Source of the DNA: Sphingomonas naasensis | GTDB lineage: Bacteria; Pseudomonadota; Alphaproteobacteria; Sphingomonadales; Sphingomonadaceae | Direction: 5' to 3' | Length of the DNA: 64,000 bases | Assembly: GCF_004792695.1 (NCBI RefSeq) | Contig: NZ_SRXU01000003.1 | Coordinates: 1-64,000, forward strand | Shown here: one piece after another, positions 33,407-43,738 of the stretch | How positions within the stretch are numbered: position 1 is the first letter of the stretch | Layout of the letters: each line of letters starts with the position of its first letter | Notes under the pieces: model-generated | What the model was told of the DNA's origin: nothing | Database searches by the model: none | The model's input: only the letters and a program-made list of their open reading frames with translations | Position numbers and translations under genes: made by a program

Positions 33407-34648
33407 ATGCAGGGTCCGCTCAGTTTCTCCGAACTCAGGCAGCGGACCGGGATGAGCGTCGAGGAGCTGGCGGTCGAGCTCGATTGCTCGCCCAGCACCG
33501 TCTATCGTTGGGAACGCGGCGAGATCGAGCCCAAGGCGCCGATCTATCGCACGCTCGAGATGATCGCGAAGCTCACCCCCGCCGCGTCCAACGACGCCGC
33601 GTTCCGCTTCATCGACTTGTTCGCCGGGATCGGCGGGCTGCGCATCGGCTTTCAGGCGATCGGCGGCCACTGCGTGTTCACCTCCGAATGGGACGCCAAG
33701 GCGCAGGAGACCTATTCGCGCAATTTCCGCGACAATCACCCGCTCGGCGGCGATATCCGCCCCTTTGCCGAGGATCCGGCGCTGATCCCCGAGCACGACG
33801 TGCTGCTCGGCGGCTTCCCCTGCCAGCCCTTCTCGATCGCCGGCGTCTCCAAGAAGAACGCACTCGGCCGCCCGCACGGCTTTCTCTGCGACACGCAGGG
33901 CACCCTGTTCTTCGACACCGCGCAGATCATCGCGCATCATCGCCCCGCGGCGTTCGTGCTCGAGAACGTCAAGAATCTCGAGCGGCACGACAAGGGCCGC
34001 ACCTTCGCGACGATCGTCAACGTGCTCGAGAACGAGCTCGGCTATCACGTCCAGACGCGGGTGATCAGCTCGGAGCCGTGGGTGCCGCAGAAGCGCGAGC
34101 GGATCTTCATCGTCGGCTTCCGTGAGAAGACCGATTTCAACCTCGCGGCGCTCGCGCTGCCGGCCGATCGCCCGAAGCTCGGCAGCATCCTCCAGCCGCA
34201 CGACGAGGTCGATCCCAAATACACGCTCACGCCGCGGCTCTGGGAATATCTCCAGGCATATAAGGCCAAGCACGCATCGAAGGGCAACGGCTTCGGCTAC
34301 AGCCTGTTCGGCCCGAATGACGTCGCCCGCACGCTCTCGGCGCGCTATTACAAGGACGGTTCGGAGATCCTGATCGATCAGCCCGGCAAGCGTCCGCGCC
34401 GCCTGACCCCGCTCGAATGCGCGCGGCTGATGGGCTTCGATCGCGGCGATCGGCGCTGGCACATCCCGGTGTCGGACACCCAGGCCTATCGCCAGTTCGG
34501 CAATGCCGTGGTGGTGCCGGTGGTCGAATTCCTCGCCGAGGCGATCAAGCCGCACCTCGCCACTGCCCTCGCCCGCCCCGCCGCGCAACAGGCCGCGCCG
34601 GTCGTCGTGACGCGCCCCGATCGCGAGCCGGTCTTCGCGCATGGCTGA
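33407..34648 (+). CDS. dcm: DNA (cytosine-5-)-methyltransferase, Dcm/M.EcoRII-like
   Basis: A 413 aa protein. An N-terminal helix-turn-helix (residues ~7-55, VEELAVELDCSPSTVYRWER) is followed by the C5-methyltransferase motifs: I FIDLFAGIGGLRIGF (68-82), IV GGFPCQPFS with nucleophile C139, VI ENVKNL (186-191), VIII QKRERIFIVGF (228-238), IX RRLTPLECARLMGF and X QFGNAVVVPVV. It transfers methyl from S-adenosylmethionine to C5 of cytosine. The CCWGG target is inferred from the EcoRII-like nuclease and Vsr in the same operon. CAGAGGTGTTTCG precedes ATG 33407. The HTH may autoregulate, as in M.EcoRII. Base composition matches the chromosome, so acquisition, if any, is not recent. Confidence 0.93.
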   Translation: MQGPLSFSELRQRTGMSVEELAVELDCSPSTVYRWERGEIEPKAPIYRTLEMIAKLTPAASNDAAFRFIDLFAGIGGLRIGFQAIGGHCVFTSEWDAKAQETYSRNFRDNHPLGGDIRPFAEDPALIPEHDVLLGGFPCQPFSIAGVSKKNALGRPHGFLCDTQGTLFFDTAQIIAHHRPAAFVLENVKNLERHDKGRTFATIVNVLENELGYHVQTRVISSEPWVPQKRERIFIVGFREKTDFNLAALALPADRPKLGSILQPHDEVDPKYTLTPRLWEYLQAYKAKHASKGNGFGYSLFGPNDVARTLSARYYKDGSEILIDQPGKRPRRLTPLECARLMGFDRGDRRWHIPVSDTQAYRQFGNAVVVPVVEFLAEAIKPHLATALARPAAQQAAPVVVTRPDREPVFAHG

Positions 34649-35093
34649 TATTGTCTCGGCTGCGGTCCGCAGCCGGATGATGGCGGGGATCAAGGGCAAG
34701 AACACCAACCCCGAGCTGCTCCTCCGCAAAGGCCTGCACGCTCGCGGCTTCCGCTTCCGCCTCCACGACAGTGCGTTGCCCGGCAAGCCCGACATCGTCC
34801 TGCCGCGCCACCGCGCGGTGATCTTCGCGCATGGCTGTTTCTGGCACGGCCATGATTGCCATCTGTTCAAATGGCCCACGACCCGCGAGGACTTCTGGCG
34901 CGCCAAGATCGCCCGCAACCAGGAAGTCGATGCCAAGGCCGAGGCGGCGCTGCTGAAGACCGATTGGCGCTATGCGCTGGTCTGGGAATGCGCGCTCAAG
35001 GGGCGGACCCGGCTTCCGATCGAAGAGGTGCTGGAGCAACTCGCCGACTGGATCCCGTCCGATTTGCCGCGGCTCGAAGTCAGGGGCATTTGA
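34641..35093 (+). CDS. vsr: Very short patch repair endonuclease
   Basis: A 150 aa protein, standard length. It nicks 5' of the T in T:G mismatches produced when 5-methylcytosine deaminates. D51 (GKPDIVLP), H64 and H69 (FAHGCFWHGHDC) match catalytic Asp and His positions of E. coli Vsr; Cys66, Cys73 and nearby residues form the structural zinc site. The N-terminal RSRMMAGIKGKNTNPEL is the family's mismatch-intercalating region. It overlaps the methylase gene by 8 bp and the nuclease gene by 1 bp. Confidence 0.96.
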   Translation: MADIVSAAVRSRMMAGIKGKNTNPELLLRKGLHARGFRFRLHDSALPGKPDIVLPRHRAVIFAHGCFWHGHDCHLFKWPTTREDFWRAKIARNQEVDAKAEAALLKTDWRYALVWECALKGRTRLPIEEVLEQLADWIPSDLPRLEVRGI

Positions 35094-36343
35094 TGCGGAG
35101 GGGATTCCTCTCCGATCTGTTCACCGGCGTGGCGGTCAAGCGGCTCACGCTTGTCGAGACGATCTCCGAAAAATCGAACCAGCACGAATTCCAGGGCAGC
35201 AAGCCGCTACGGCACCTCCTCGGCGACGACGACCGTAAGGGCATCCCGACCCGTTTCCTTCGGCTGTCCGGCGAGCAGGACGCCATGGCCGAGGACGGCT
35301 TTATGAGCTGGTCGAACGTCCGCAAGAACAAGCCGCGCGCGCCCGAATACCATCTCTATTACTCGACCAACGCCGTCACCGAGCGGATGCAGGTTGATGA
35401 CGCATTGTTCATCGCGCTGTGCCGCGACGGTTCGCTGCTCGCGATCGTCACCCCGGCCGAAAGCACGGTGCAGAACCAGCTCCTCTGGCTGTTCGGCCTG
35501 CACGAGCAACCGATGTTCGCCTTTACCTTCCAGCCGATCGCCGACGCGAACGACGCCGAGCTGGATTTCGTCGCGCGCTACATCCTCGACGAGCTCGGCA
35601 TCGCCCCCGAGGAGCCCGACGCCGGCGCGCTGGATGCACTGATCGAGCCGTTCGGCCTGACGTTCCCGACGACGCGCGTGCTTTCGGACCTCGCCCGCGC
35701 ATCCCTGCGGGACATCTCCGCGCGCGACGATCCCGATCATGCGCTCGTCGCATGGATGGACCGCGAGGAGCAGCTGTTCCGCCGCCTGGAACGCCGGATC
35801 GTCGCGGAACGTATCGCCGGCGGCTTCGTCACGCCGGACGGTGCCGATGTCGACGGCTTCCTCTCCTTCTCGCTCAGCGTTCAGAACCGCCGCAAGGCGC
35901 GCGCCGGGCAGGCGCTGGAGAACCATCTCGAGGCGATCTTCGTCGCGCATGGCATCCAGCATCGCCGCGGCGCCGCGACCGAGAACCGGGCCAGGCCCGA
36001 TTTCCTCTTCCCCGGCCCGATGCAGTATCGCGATCCCGGCTTCCCGCCGGAGCGGCTCACCATGCTCGGCGCCAAGTCGACCGCCAAGGATCGCTGGCGG
36101 CAGGTCCTGTCCGAGGCCGATCGCATCGCCGACAAGCATCTGCTCACGCTCGAGCCCGGCATTTCGGAGCACCAGACCCACGAGATGCGGGCCAAGCACC
36201 TTCAGCTGGTCGTCCCCACCCGCCTCCACGCCACCTATCGCCCGGCGCAGCAGGGCTGGCTGATCGATCTGGCCGGCTTCCTCGCGCTGGTCAGGGCGCG
36301 GCAGGGGGCGGCCGGCGCACTCTCGAACACGGGTGGGAGATAG
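35093..36343 (+). CDS. EcoRII-like type II restriction endonuclease
   Basis: A 416 aa protein, near EcoRII length (~404 aa). The N-terminal effector-like half carries SNQHEFQGSKPLRHLLG; the C-terminal half has a PD-(D/E)xK core, RPDFLFPG (D303), then LGAKSTAKDRWRQVL (K328), which is diagnostic for EcoRII-C, with E277/E280 in the preceding helix. Known family target: CCWGG, with activation by a second copy of the site. Start ATG 35093 overlaps the vsr TGA by one base; the frame is open further up inside vsr. Methylase and nuclease share one transcript, so expression timing must rely on translation or on the methylase HTH. Confidence 0.92.
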   Translation: MRRGFLSDLFTGVAVKRLTLVETISEKSNQHEFQGSKPLRHLLGDDDRKGIPTRFLRLSGEQDAMAEDGFMSWSNVRKNKPRAPEYHLYYSTNAVTERMQVDDALFIALCRDGSLLAIVTPAESTVQNQLLWLFGLHEQPMFAFTFQPIADANDAELDFVARYILDELGIAPEEPDAGALDALIEPFGLTFPTTRVLSDLARASLRDISARDDPDHALVAWMDREEQLFRRLERRIVAERIAGGFVTPDGADVDGFLSFSLSVQNRRKARAGQALENHLEAIFVAHGIQHRRGAATENRARPDFLFPGPMQYRDPGFPPERLTMLGAKSTAKDRWRQVLSEADRIADKHLLTLEPGISEHQTHEMRAKHLQLVVPTRLHATYRPAQQGWLIDLAGFLALVRARQGAAGALSNTGGR

Positions 36344-36386
36344 CGGAAGAGAAAGTTTCGCCGCCCCCGGCCCCCGACGAGATCGG

Positions 36387-36848
36387 TCAGCCGCCCCGAC
36401 CCGCCAGCACTGCGCGCACCGCGCGCGCGTCGTCGCCGGCGACCGGGAGCAGGAATGCGGGTCTGCAGGGCTGCTGGAGGATACGAAGCCGCGGAGTCGC
36501 GGAGGCCGGGCTGCCGGGCACGGCGATCGCGGCGATCAGAAGCGGCGCGCGGCTCATCGTCGTCGGCAGCGCGAAGGTGGAGTTCTGCCATTCCGCCGCC
36601 AGAAGGGGCGGCGCCTCGCCGAGCAGCACTTCCTCGATGCGGATGTCGAGGCGCGCATGGTCGAAGCCCAGCGTCTTGTTCGCATCCGCGTAAGGCGCGC
36701 GCATTTCCTCGGTGAGCCCGGGTTCGCCGAGCAGCCTGTCACGCGCCGCCTGATCTCGGACGATCGCATAGGTCTCCACGCGGCCGATCGCCACGACGCA
36801 AGCGTGCTTCACATAGGCGGGGTCGAACGGCCCCGGAAACCTGCACAT
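36387..36848 (-). CDS. Hypothetical protein
   Basis: A 153 aa protein beginning MCRFPGPFDPAYVKH. A hydrophobic beta-like stretch (ACVVAIGRVETYAIV) is followed by a charged region and a central FDHARLDIRIEEVLLGEAPP typical of a small beta barrel; no signal peptide is evident. GGGAGAGCAGG right before ATG 36848 supports this start over the longer open frame to 36959. Not recognised. It converges on the restriction gene (43 bp between stops). Confidence 0.55.
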   Translation of the reverse strand: MCRFPGPFDPAYVKHACVVAIGRVETYAIVRDQAARDRLLGEPGLTEEMRAPYADANKTLGFDHARLDIRIEEVLLGEAPPLLAAEWQNSTFALPTTMSRAPLLIAAIAVPGSPASATPRLRILQQPCRPAFLLPVAGDDARAVRAVLAGRGG

Positions 36849-37260
36849 CCTGCTCTCCCATGGCGCGGCCGCCTCCCGGCCCCTGGAACATACTGCACCG
36901 GATTCCTTAAAATCGGCGCATGCCCCCGCCTCGCCGCAGCTGCCCGCCGCCGCTGGCAATGTAGGATTTGCCGTGCCAGCCTCGCCGGTGCCCCGCGCTC
37001 TTTGAACCCGTCGAGATCGTCCTACAGGCTCCGCGCAACAATCTTGCGCCGCGACGCAACGGGAGAGTCGTTCTATCGCGACTCTTGCGACTCTAGCCCG
37101 TCCGAATCCAACTTTCGGGGGCGTTCGAAGCCGCGAAAATGCCTACATCCGTCGCCGCGGGGGCGTGGCTGGTCGCATGCCCTCGGCCGCCGCCCGCGGC
37201 TTAACCCTTCGGCAACCCGCTTCCCTCGACATCCCGGCGGCCAGAGAGGGAACCGAAACC
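36849..37260. other. Non-coding stretch upstream of the Flp pilin
   Basis: About 410 bp without a supportable gene; open frames here are short and without coding character. It is locally less GC-rich than its surroundings. A short inverted repeat, GAGTCG...CGACTC, lies at 37066-37085, followed by another GCGACTC copy. It presumably holds the promoters for the pilin gene and for the divergent hypothetical gene, but no consensus promoter was clear. Confidence 0.4.
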
Positions 37261-37425
37261 ATGCGCCACCATGATCTGATCCGCGACGAGAAGGCCGCCA
37301 CTGCGATCGAATATGGCCTGATCGCCGCGCTGATCGCGGTCGCCTGCATCATGGCGTTCCAGGCGCTCGGTCTGAACCTCGCCAACATCTTCACCACCGC
37401 GACCAACGCGATGGGCGGGGTCTGA
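37261..37425 (+). CDS. Flp/Fap family type IVb pilin
   Basis: A 54 aa protein. A short basic leader is followed by the Flp signature: RDEKAATAIEYGLIAALIAV, with Glu and Tyr adjacent at the start of the hydrophobic helix, as needed for prepilin peptidase cleavage and assembly. A short C-terminal tail ends NAMGGV. GGCGGCCAGAGAGGGAACC precedes ATG. No tad/cpa assembly genes are in the window, so it is an orphan locally. Confidence 0.9.
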   Translation: MRHHDLIRDEKAATAIEYGLIAALIAVACIMAFQALGLNLANIFTTATNAMGGV

Positions 37426-37479
37426 CCGCGGCGGCCGGGGTGGCGCGGGACGCCGCCGGGCAAGGCTACCGGGCCGGCG

Positions 37480-39273
<1,794 letters not shown>

Positions 39274-39383
39274 GATCGCGCGGCCCTAGCAGGGGCGGCC
39301 CGCGATGCGAAGAGGGTCCGCGCGGCAAGTGCGGGGACCGCGCTTAACGCGATCTTCACCACGAAGACGGCAAGGCGATCCCG

Positions 39384-39680
39384 ATGTCGCGCTTGGCCTC
39401 TGGATTGCCCGTACAATTGCTCGCCGCTGCCGTTGCGCTCGGCGCGATCGACTTCGCGCCGCCTGCCGAGGGGCAGATGCTGCTGATGCCGTTGGCCGGC
39501 CAGGGCGCCGATAGCCTCGCCGTCTGGGCCACCGTCGCCGGCGCGCGGATCGTCGGACCCGGACCGCTGCCGGGCTCGCTGGTCGTGCAGGGCAGCGCGG
39601 GCACGCTGGCCGGCGCCGCGTTGCGCCACGCCACGCTGATCGTCGCCGCCCCGCCCGCCGCGTGCGGAGCCGAACGATGA
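39384..39680 (+). CDS. Small secreted or membrane-associated protein
   Basis: A 98 aa protein with a hydrophobic N-terminus (PVQLLAAAVALGAIDFAPPA) that could be a signal peptide; the rest is Gly/Ala/Val-rich with two Cys-free halves. High third-position GC supports coding. Its TGA overlaps the next ATG (ATGA), coupling it to the chemoreceptor-like gene. Not recognised; it could be an accessory to that receptor. Confidence 0.55.
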   Translation: MSRLASGLPVQLLAAAVALGAIDFAPPAEGQMLLMPLAGQGADSLAVWATVAGARIVGPGPLPGSLVVQGSAGTLAGAALRHATLIVAAPPAACGAER

Positions 39681-41209
39681 ACCACGACGCGATCTTCGCC
39701 CCCTTCCGCACCGGCGGCGCGCGCGTGCTGCTCGCCCTGCTCTGGCTCAACTGGCTGATGCTGCCGCCGGCCGCTCTCGCCTTCGGCAGCGCCAACCTCG
39801 TCACCGCGATGATCGCAGGGCTCGCGGTGCTGGTCGTGCCGAGCTTCAATCTCTACCGCGGTCGCCACGACGCGGCTGCGCGCTGCGCGCTGGGCGTCGC
39901 GGCATCGATCTTCCCCGCCTTGTTCGTCGCACTGGCCGCAGGCCGCCCGTGGCAGATGGACCTGCACATGTATTTCTTCGTCAGCATGTCGATGCTGCTG
40001 CTGCTCTGCGACTGGCGGCCGATCATCGTCTTCACCGCGCTGACCGCGACGCATCACCTGCTTTTCTCGTTCGGGCTGCCCGAATGGGTGTTTCCCGGCT
40101 CGGGATCGCTCGGCCGGGTGCTGCTGCACGGCGGGCTGGTCGCCGGCGAGGCGGGTATCCTGATCTTCACCACCGAGCGCATCCGCCATCTCGTCCTGCG
40201 CAGCCACAAGGTCCGCGAGACCGCCGACGCCGCGCGACGCGAGGCCGAGGCCGCGCGCCAGGAAGCGCAGACCGCGCTCCTCGACCTCCGCGCCGCCCAA
40301 GCGCTGAGCGAGCAACGGCTGCACGAGCGTCAGGCGGCCGAACGCGCGCTCTCCGAATCATTGAGCGGCCGCCGCGCCGCGATCTCGGCCGATATCGAGC
40401 AGCGCGTCGGCACGCTCACCTCCGAGCTGCGCGCGGCCGCGACGACGCTCTCCGGCCAGGAAAGCGCGCTCGACGGCATCGCCCGCCGGCTCTCCTCCGA
40501 ATATGGCAATCTGCGCGCCGCCAGCGACAAATCGCTGGGCAACGCCGCGCTGGTCTCCGCGGCGGCGGCGCAGCTCGGCCATGCCGCGCACGCCGCCGGC
40601 GACAATGCCGAACGCGCCAACACGCTCGTCAACGAGACCAGCGAGACCGTCCAGGCCCTCGAACCGCGGATGCTTGAGCTAACCCGTCAGATCGACGGCG
40701 CTCGCAGCATCCTCGATCTCGTCTCGGAGATCGCCGCGCAGAGCAATCTGCTCGCGCTCAACGCCACGATCGAGGCGGCGCGCAGCGGCGAATCCGGCCT
40801 CGGCTTCGGCGTGGTCGCACACGAGATGAAGCAGATGGCGGCGCGCACCGCCTCGGCGACCGGGCAGATCGCCGAGAAGCTCGATCTGATCGCCGCCGCC
40901 GCGCGCACTTTTGGCGAGATCGTCTCGGGCACCACGTCGAGCATGGGCGCGGCGAGCGGCTCGGCGCAGGCGGTGTCCGCCGCGGTCGACGAGCAGCGCC
41001 TTGCGATCGAATCGATCGCCCGCGCGATCGACGCGGTGATGGCCGATGTCCGCGATACCGACGCGCGCAGCCGCATCATCGGCGACGCGGTCGACCAGAA
41101 TCGCGATCTCGCCGCGCATGCTTCCGAATTGGCCCGGCTGCTCGACGACCGCGCCCGCGCGCTCGGCGAGAATATGGAGCGGCTGCTCGGCGATCTGCGC
41201 GCGGCCTAA
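39677..41209 (+). CDS. Membrane-bound chemoreceptor-like (MCP) protein
   Basis: A 510 aa protein. The N-terminal ~165 residues hold five or six transmembrane helices with little periplasmic sequence, so sensing is probably within the membrane. A coiled-coil linker (EAEAARQEAQTALLDLRAAQ) is followed by an MCP signalling domain with tip NLLALNATIEAARSGESGLGFGVVAHEM. This matches the MCP hairpin, with Ser-Gly-Leu replacing the usual Ala-Gly-Arg. No HAMP and no CheR-docking tail. Start ATG 39677 overlaps the upstream TGA; an in-frame GTG lies at 39662. It may signal through CheA/CheW or stand apart from motility. Confidence 0.85.
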   Translation: MNHDAIFAPFRTGGARVLLALLWLNWLMLPPAALAFGSANLVTAMIAGLAVLVVPSFNLYRGRHDAAARCALGVAASIFPALFVALAAGRPWQMDLHMYFFVSMSMLLLLCDWRPIIVFTALTATHHLLFSFGLPEWVFPGSGSLGRVLLHGGLVAGEAGILIFTTERIRHLVLRSHKVRETADAARREAEAARQEAQTALLDLRAAQALSEQRLHERQAAERALSESLSGRRAAISADIEQRVGTLTSELRAAATTLSGQESALDGIARRLSSEYGNLRAASDKSLGNAALVSAAAAQLGHAAHAAGDNAERANTLVNETSETVQALEPRMLELTRQIDGARSILDLVSEIAAQSNLLALNATIEAARSGESGLGFGVVAHEMKQMAARTASATGQIAEKLDLIAAAARTFGEIVSGTTSSMGAASGSAQAVSAAVDEQRLAIESIARAIDAVMADVRDTDARSRIIGDAVDQNRDLAAHASELARLLDDRARALGENMERLLGDLRAA

Positions 41210-41724
41210 CGCCCCGCCGCCGCGATCGCCGCGAGCGCCGCCTCGAAGCGCGCCTCGCCCTCTCCCGAGATCAGCGCCCAGCGCACCCCGCGCCGCTCGA
41301 GCTCGGCTTTGGACAGATCGAAGAAGCGCTGGCGCAGCGCCGGCGTGCCGAAGATGCGCGTGCCGTCGGCGACCCAGGGCAAGTCGATGTCGAACAGCAG
41401 ATAGAAGTCGGCGGTGCCCTGCCACGCGTCGAACCACGGATCGCGCTTGCCGAACAGCATGTCGGCCCACACCGCGGTCATCAGCGGATCGGTATCGAGG
41501 ATCAGCGGATCGGCGCCCTCGGCGAGCAGCATCTTCGCGCCGGCGTCGTGGTTCTGCGCGATCTCGATCAGGTCGCGCATCGTGAACATGATCCCATGCG
41601 TCTCGGCATAGTCGCGGCCATATTCGTCGAGCAGCTCGCCGCCGAAATGCTCGGCGAGCCGCCGCGCGATCGTGGTCTTGCCCACGCTCTCGGGTCCGTG
41701 GAGGCAGATGGTACGCGGGATCAT
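41206..41724 (-). CDS. NadR-like nicotinamide riboside kinase / AAA ATPase
   Basis: A 172 aa protein. P-loop CLHGPESVGKTTIARRLAE at residues 8-26, with GPESVGKTT matching the NadR kinase domain. DEYGRDYAE follows, as in NadR, and then DTDPLMTAVWADMLFG. The N-terminal regulatory HTH and the adenylyltransferase domain of enterobacterial NadR are absent. Overlap with pnuC by ATGA suggests transport of nicotinamide riboside and immediate phosphorylation to NMN; a thiamine role is the main alternative for such pairs. The longer open frame (to 42084) is the shadow of pnuC. Confidence 0.85.
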   Translation of the reverse strand: MIPRTICLHGPESVGKTTIARRLAEHFGGELLDEYGRDYAETHGIMFTMRDLIEIAQNHDAGAKMLLAEGADPLILDTDPLMTAVWADMLFGKRDPWFDAWQGTADFYLLFDIDLPWVADGTRIFGTPALRQRFFDLSKAELERRGVRWALISGEGEARFEAALAAIAAAGR

Positions 41725-42275
41725 GCTTTGGCTTTGGTCCACTGAATCAGGCCCCAGACGGACAGGGCGAGGAAAACGATATAGAGCCCGGCGGTGAGCC
41801 AGAGCCCCTTGACGGCGAACAGGGGCACCGCGGCGATATCGACCGCAATCCACAATAGCCAGCTTTCCCAATTGCGGCGCGACTGGAGGATCTGCGCGGC
41901 GACGCTGGCCATCGCGATGCTCCCGTCCCACCACGGGAAGGCGGCGTCGGTATAGCGATTCATCAGCCCGCCCCATGCCAGCGCGGCAACGGCCACGCCC
42001 GCCAGCCAGCAAAGCCGTGCAACATTGTCGAGATTCTCGACCCGGACCTCGCCGGTGTCGGCGCGCGCGCGTGCCCAGTTCCACCAGCCATAGAGGTTCA
42101 CCACGAAGAAAAAGAGCTGGAGCAGCGCGTCACTGTAGAGCTTCTCGCGAAAGAAAATCCACGCGTAGAGCGACACCATGGCGAGCGCGAACGGGTAGTT
42201 CCACATGCTCCGCCGGACCACCAGCGTCACGTTGATCAGCCCGAACAGGGTCGCGGTGGCTTCGATCGGGCTCAC
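41721..42275 (-). CDS. pnuC: PnuC-family nicotinamide riboside transporter
   Basis: A 184 aa inner-membrane protein with about seven hydrophobic segments. Family motifs: NVTLVVRRSMWNYPFALAM near the N-terminus, FVVNLYGWWNW, and the C-terminal RRNWESWLLWIAVDIAAVPLF with the conserved W-x-x-W. PnuC works as a facilitator that depends on the coupled kinase for metabolic trapping. The start is GTG (no good ATG), with a weak ribosome-binding site. First gene of a two-gene operon. Confidence 0.9.
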   Translation of the reverse strand: MSPIEATATLFGLINVTLVVRRSMWNYPFALAMVSLYAWIFFREKLYSDALLQLFFFVVNLYGWWNWARARADTGEVRVENLDNVARLCWLAGVAVAALAWGGLMNRYTDAAFPWWDGSIAMASVAAQILQSRRNWESWLLWIAVDIAAVPLFAVKGLWLTAGLYIVFLALSVWGLIQWTKAKA

Positions 42276-42369
42276 GGGTCGTTGCGTAGCAGCAACATTG
42301 CATGGGGGTCGAGTGGGTTGCCCTGCGGAATTGTCACGCTACCCTGTCCCAAAATGCGAGGGGATGGGC

Positions 42370-43668
42370 GTGCGTCACATCGCGGTGATCGGTTCGGGAC
42401 CTGCAGGCTATTATACTGCCGAGGCCTGCCAGAAGACCTTCGGCGAGGAAGTGCGGGTCGACATCATCGATCGCCTCCCCGTCCCTTTCGGGCTCATCCG
42501 CACCGGCGTCGCCCCCGATCACCAGTCGATCAAGGGCGTCTCGCGCCGTTACGAGGCGGTCGCGCTCACCGACAATGTCCGCTTCGTCGGCAACGTCACG
42601 ATCGGCAAGGACGTGGCGATCGACGAGCTGCTCGACTTGTACGACGCGGTCGTCCTCGCCACCGGCGCGCCGCACGACCGGCCGCTCGACATCCCCGGCG
42701 CGACCCTGCCCGGCGTGGTCGGATCGGCCGCGTTCGTCGGCTGGTACAACGGCCATCCCGATTATGCCGATCTCGCCCCGCCGCTGAACGGCCCGGCGGT
42801 GGTGATCGGCAACGGCAATGTCGCGCTCGATGTGGCGCGGATTCTCGCCAAGCGCGAAGACGAGTTCGCCGGCTCGGACATCGTCGGCCACGCCCTCGCC
42901 ACGCTCAAAGCCTCGACGGTCGACACGATCACGCTGCTCGGCCGGCGCGGGCCGCACCAGATCGCGATGACTCCCAAGGAGCTCGGCGAGCTGGGCGAGC
43001 TCGCCCGCGCCGCGCCGGTGGTCGATCGCAGCGATCTGCCGCCGGTCGAGGACGATGCGATCCTCGAGCCCGGTCAGCGCAAGTCGATCAACCATCTGCG
43101 CGCCTTTGCCGCGGCCGGGCCCGGCGACAAGCCGATCCGCGTCGTCTTCGACTTCTTCGCGATGCCGGTCGCGATCGAAGGCGATGGCAAGGTCGAACGC
43201 GTCGTGATCGAGCGGACCGCGCTCGGCATGGACGGCAGCGCGCACGGCACCGGCGAGCGCTATACGATCCCTGCCAGCCTCGTGGTCAGCTGCATCGGCT
43301 ATCGCACCCCGCCGATCGAAGGCGTGCCCTATGACGATCGCGCCGGCCGCTTCGCCAATGACGAAGGCCGCGTGCGCCCCGGCCTCTATGCCGTCGGCTG
43401 GGCGCGACGCGGGCCGACGGGGACGATCGGCACCAATCGCCCCGACGGTTTCGCGATCGCCGAGAAGATCGCCGCGGACATCGGCGACGGTAGCGGCAAG
43501 CCCGGCCGCGCGGGCCTCGATTCGCTGCTCACCGGTCGCGGGGTCGACCTCGTCACCTTCCGCGACTGGCAGAAGATCGACACCGCCGAGATCGCCGCCG
43601 CGCGCACCGGATCGCCGCGCGAGAAATTCACCAGCATCGACGCGATGCTGGGTGCCGCGAAAAGCTGA
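42370..43668 (+). CDS. Adrenodoxin reductase-type ferredoxin-NADP+ reductase
   Basis: A 432 aa protein. N-terminal FAD motif IAVIGSGPAGYYTAEACQ, then DRLPVPFGLIRTGVAPDH, which is diagnostic for the adrenodoxin reductase/FprA group. ATGAPHDRPLDIPG and the NADP motif VVIGNGNVALDVARIL follow, then GRRGPHQIAMTPKEL and, at the C-terminus, GWARRGPTGTIGTNRPDG. It moves electrons between NADPH and a ferredoxin, possibly for a P450 or iron-sulfur assembly. GAGGGG (42358-42363) touches ATG 42364 but lies six bases before GTG 42370, so the GTG is the better start. No ferredoxin gene is adjacent. Confidence 0.92.
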   Translation: MRHIAVIGSGPAGYYTAEACQKTFGEEVRVDIIDRLPVPFGLIRTGVAPDHQSIKGVSRRYEAVALTDNVRFVGNVTIGKDVAIDELLDLYDAVVLATGAPHDRPLDIPGATLPGVVGSAAFVGWYNGHPDYADLAPPLNGPAVVIGNGNVALDVARILAKREDEFAGSDIVGHALATLKASTVDTITLLGRRGPHQIAMTPKELGELGELARAAPVVDRSDLPPVEDDAILEPGQRKSINHLRAFAAAGPGDKPIRVVFDFFAMPVAIEGDGKVERVVIERTALGMDGSAHGTGERYTIPASLVVSCIGYRTPPIEGVPYDDRAGRFANDEGRVRPGLYAVGWARRGPTGTIGTNRPDGFAIAEKIAADIGDGSGKPGRAGLDSLLTGRGVDLVTFRDWQKIDTAEIAAARTGSPREKFTSIDAMLGAAKS

Positions 43669-43738
43669 CCCGCCCTCGGCGCGCGGCAACGCGCCGCACG
43701 CTCAGGGTCATTCGACTGGGATGTCAGATTCTCCGCAA

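Noticed and set aside
33407..36343. Restriction-modification operon considered as a recent genomic island
   Set aside because: Base composition and codon use match the flanks, and no integrase, tRNA target or direct repeats bracket it.
36849..36959. 37-codon extension of the hypothetical gene at 36387
   Set aside because: A good ribosome-binding site lies directly before ATG 36848, and the extension has no conserved-looking sequence.
42283..42298. Small hairpin GTTGC...GCAAC near the pnuC start, considered as a riboswitch
   Set aside because: Too short and without any recognised aptamer core; no NAD, thiamine or preQ1 riboswitch elements were seen.
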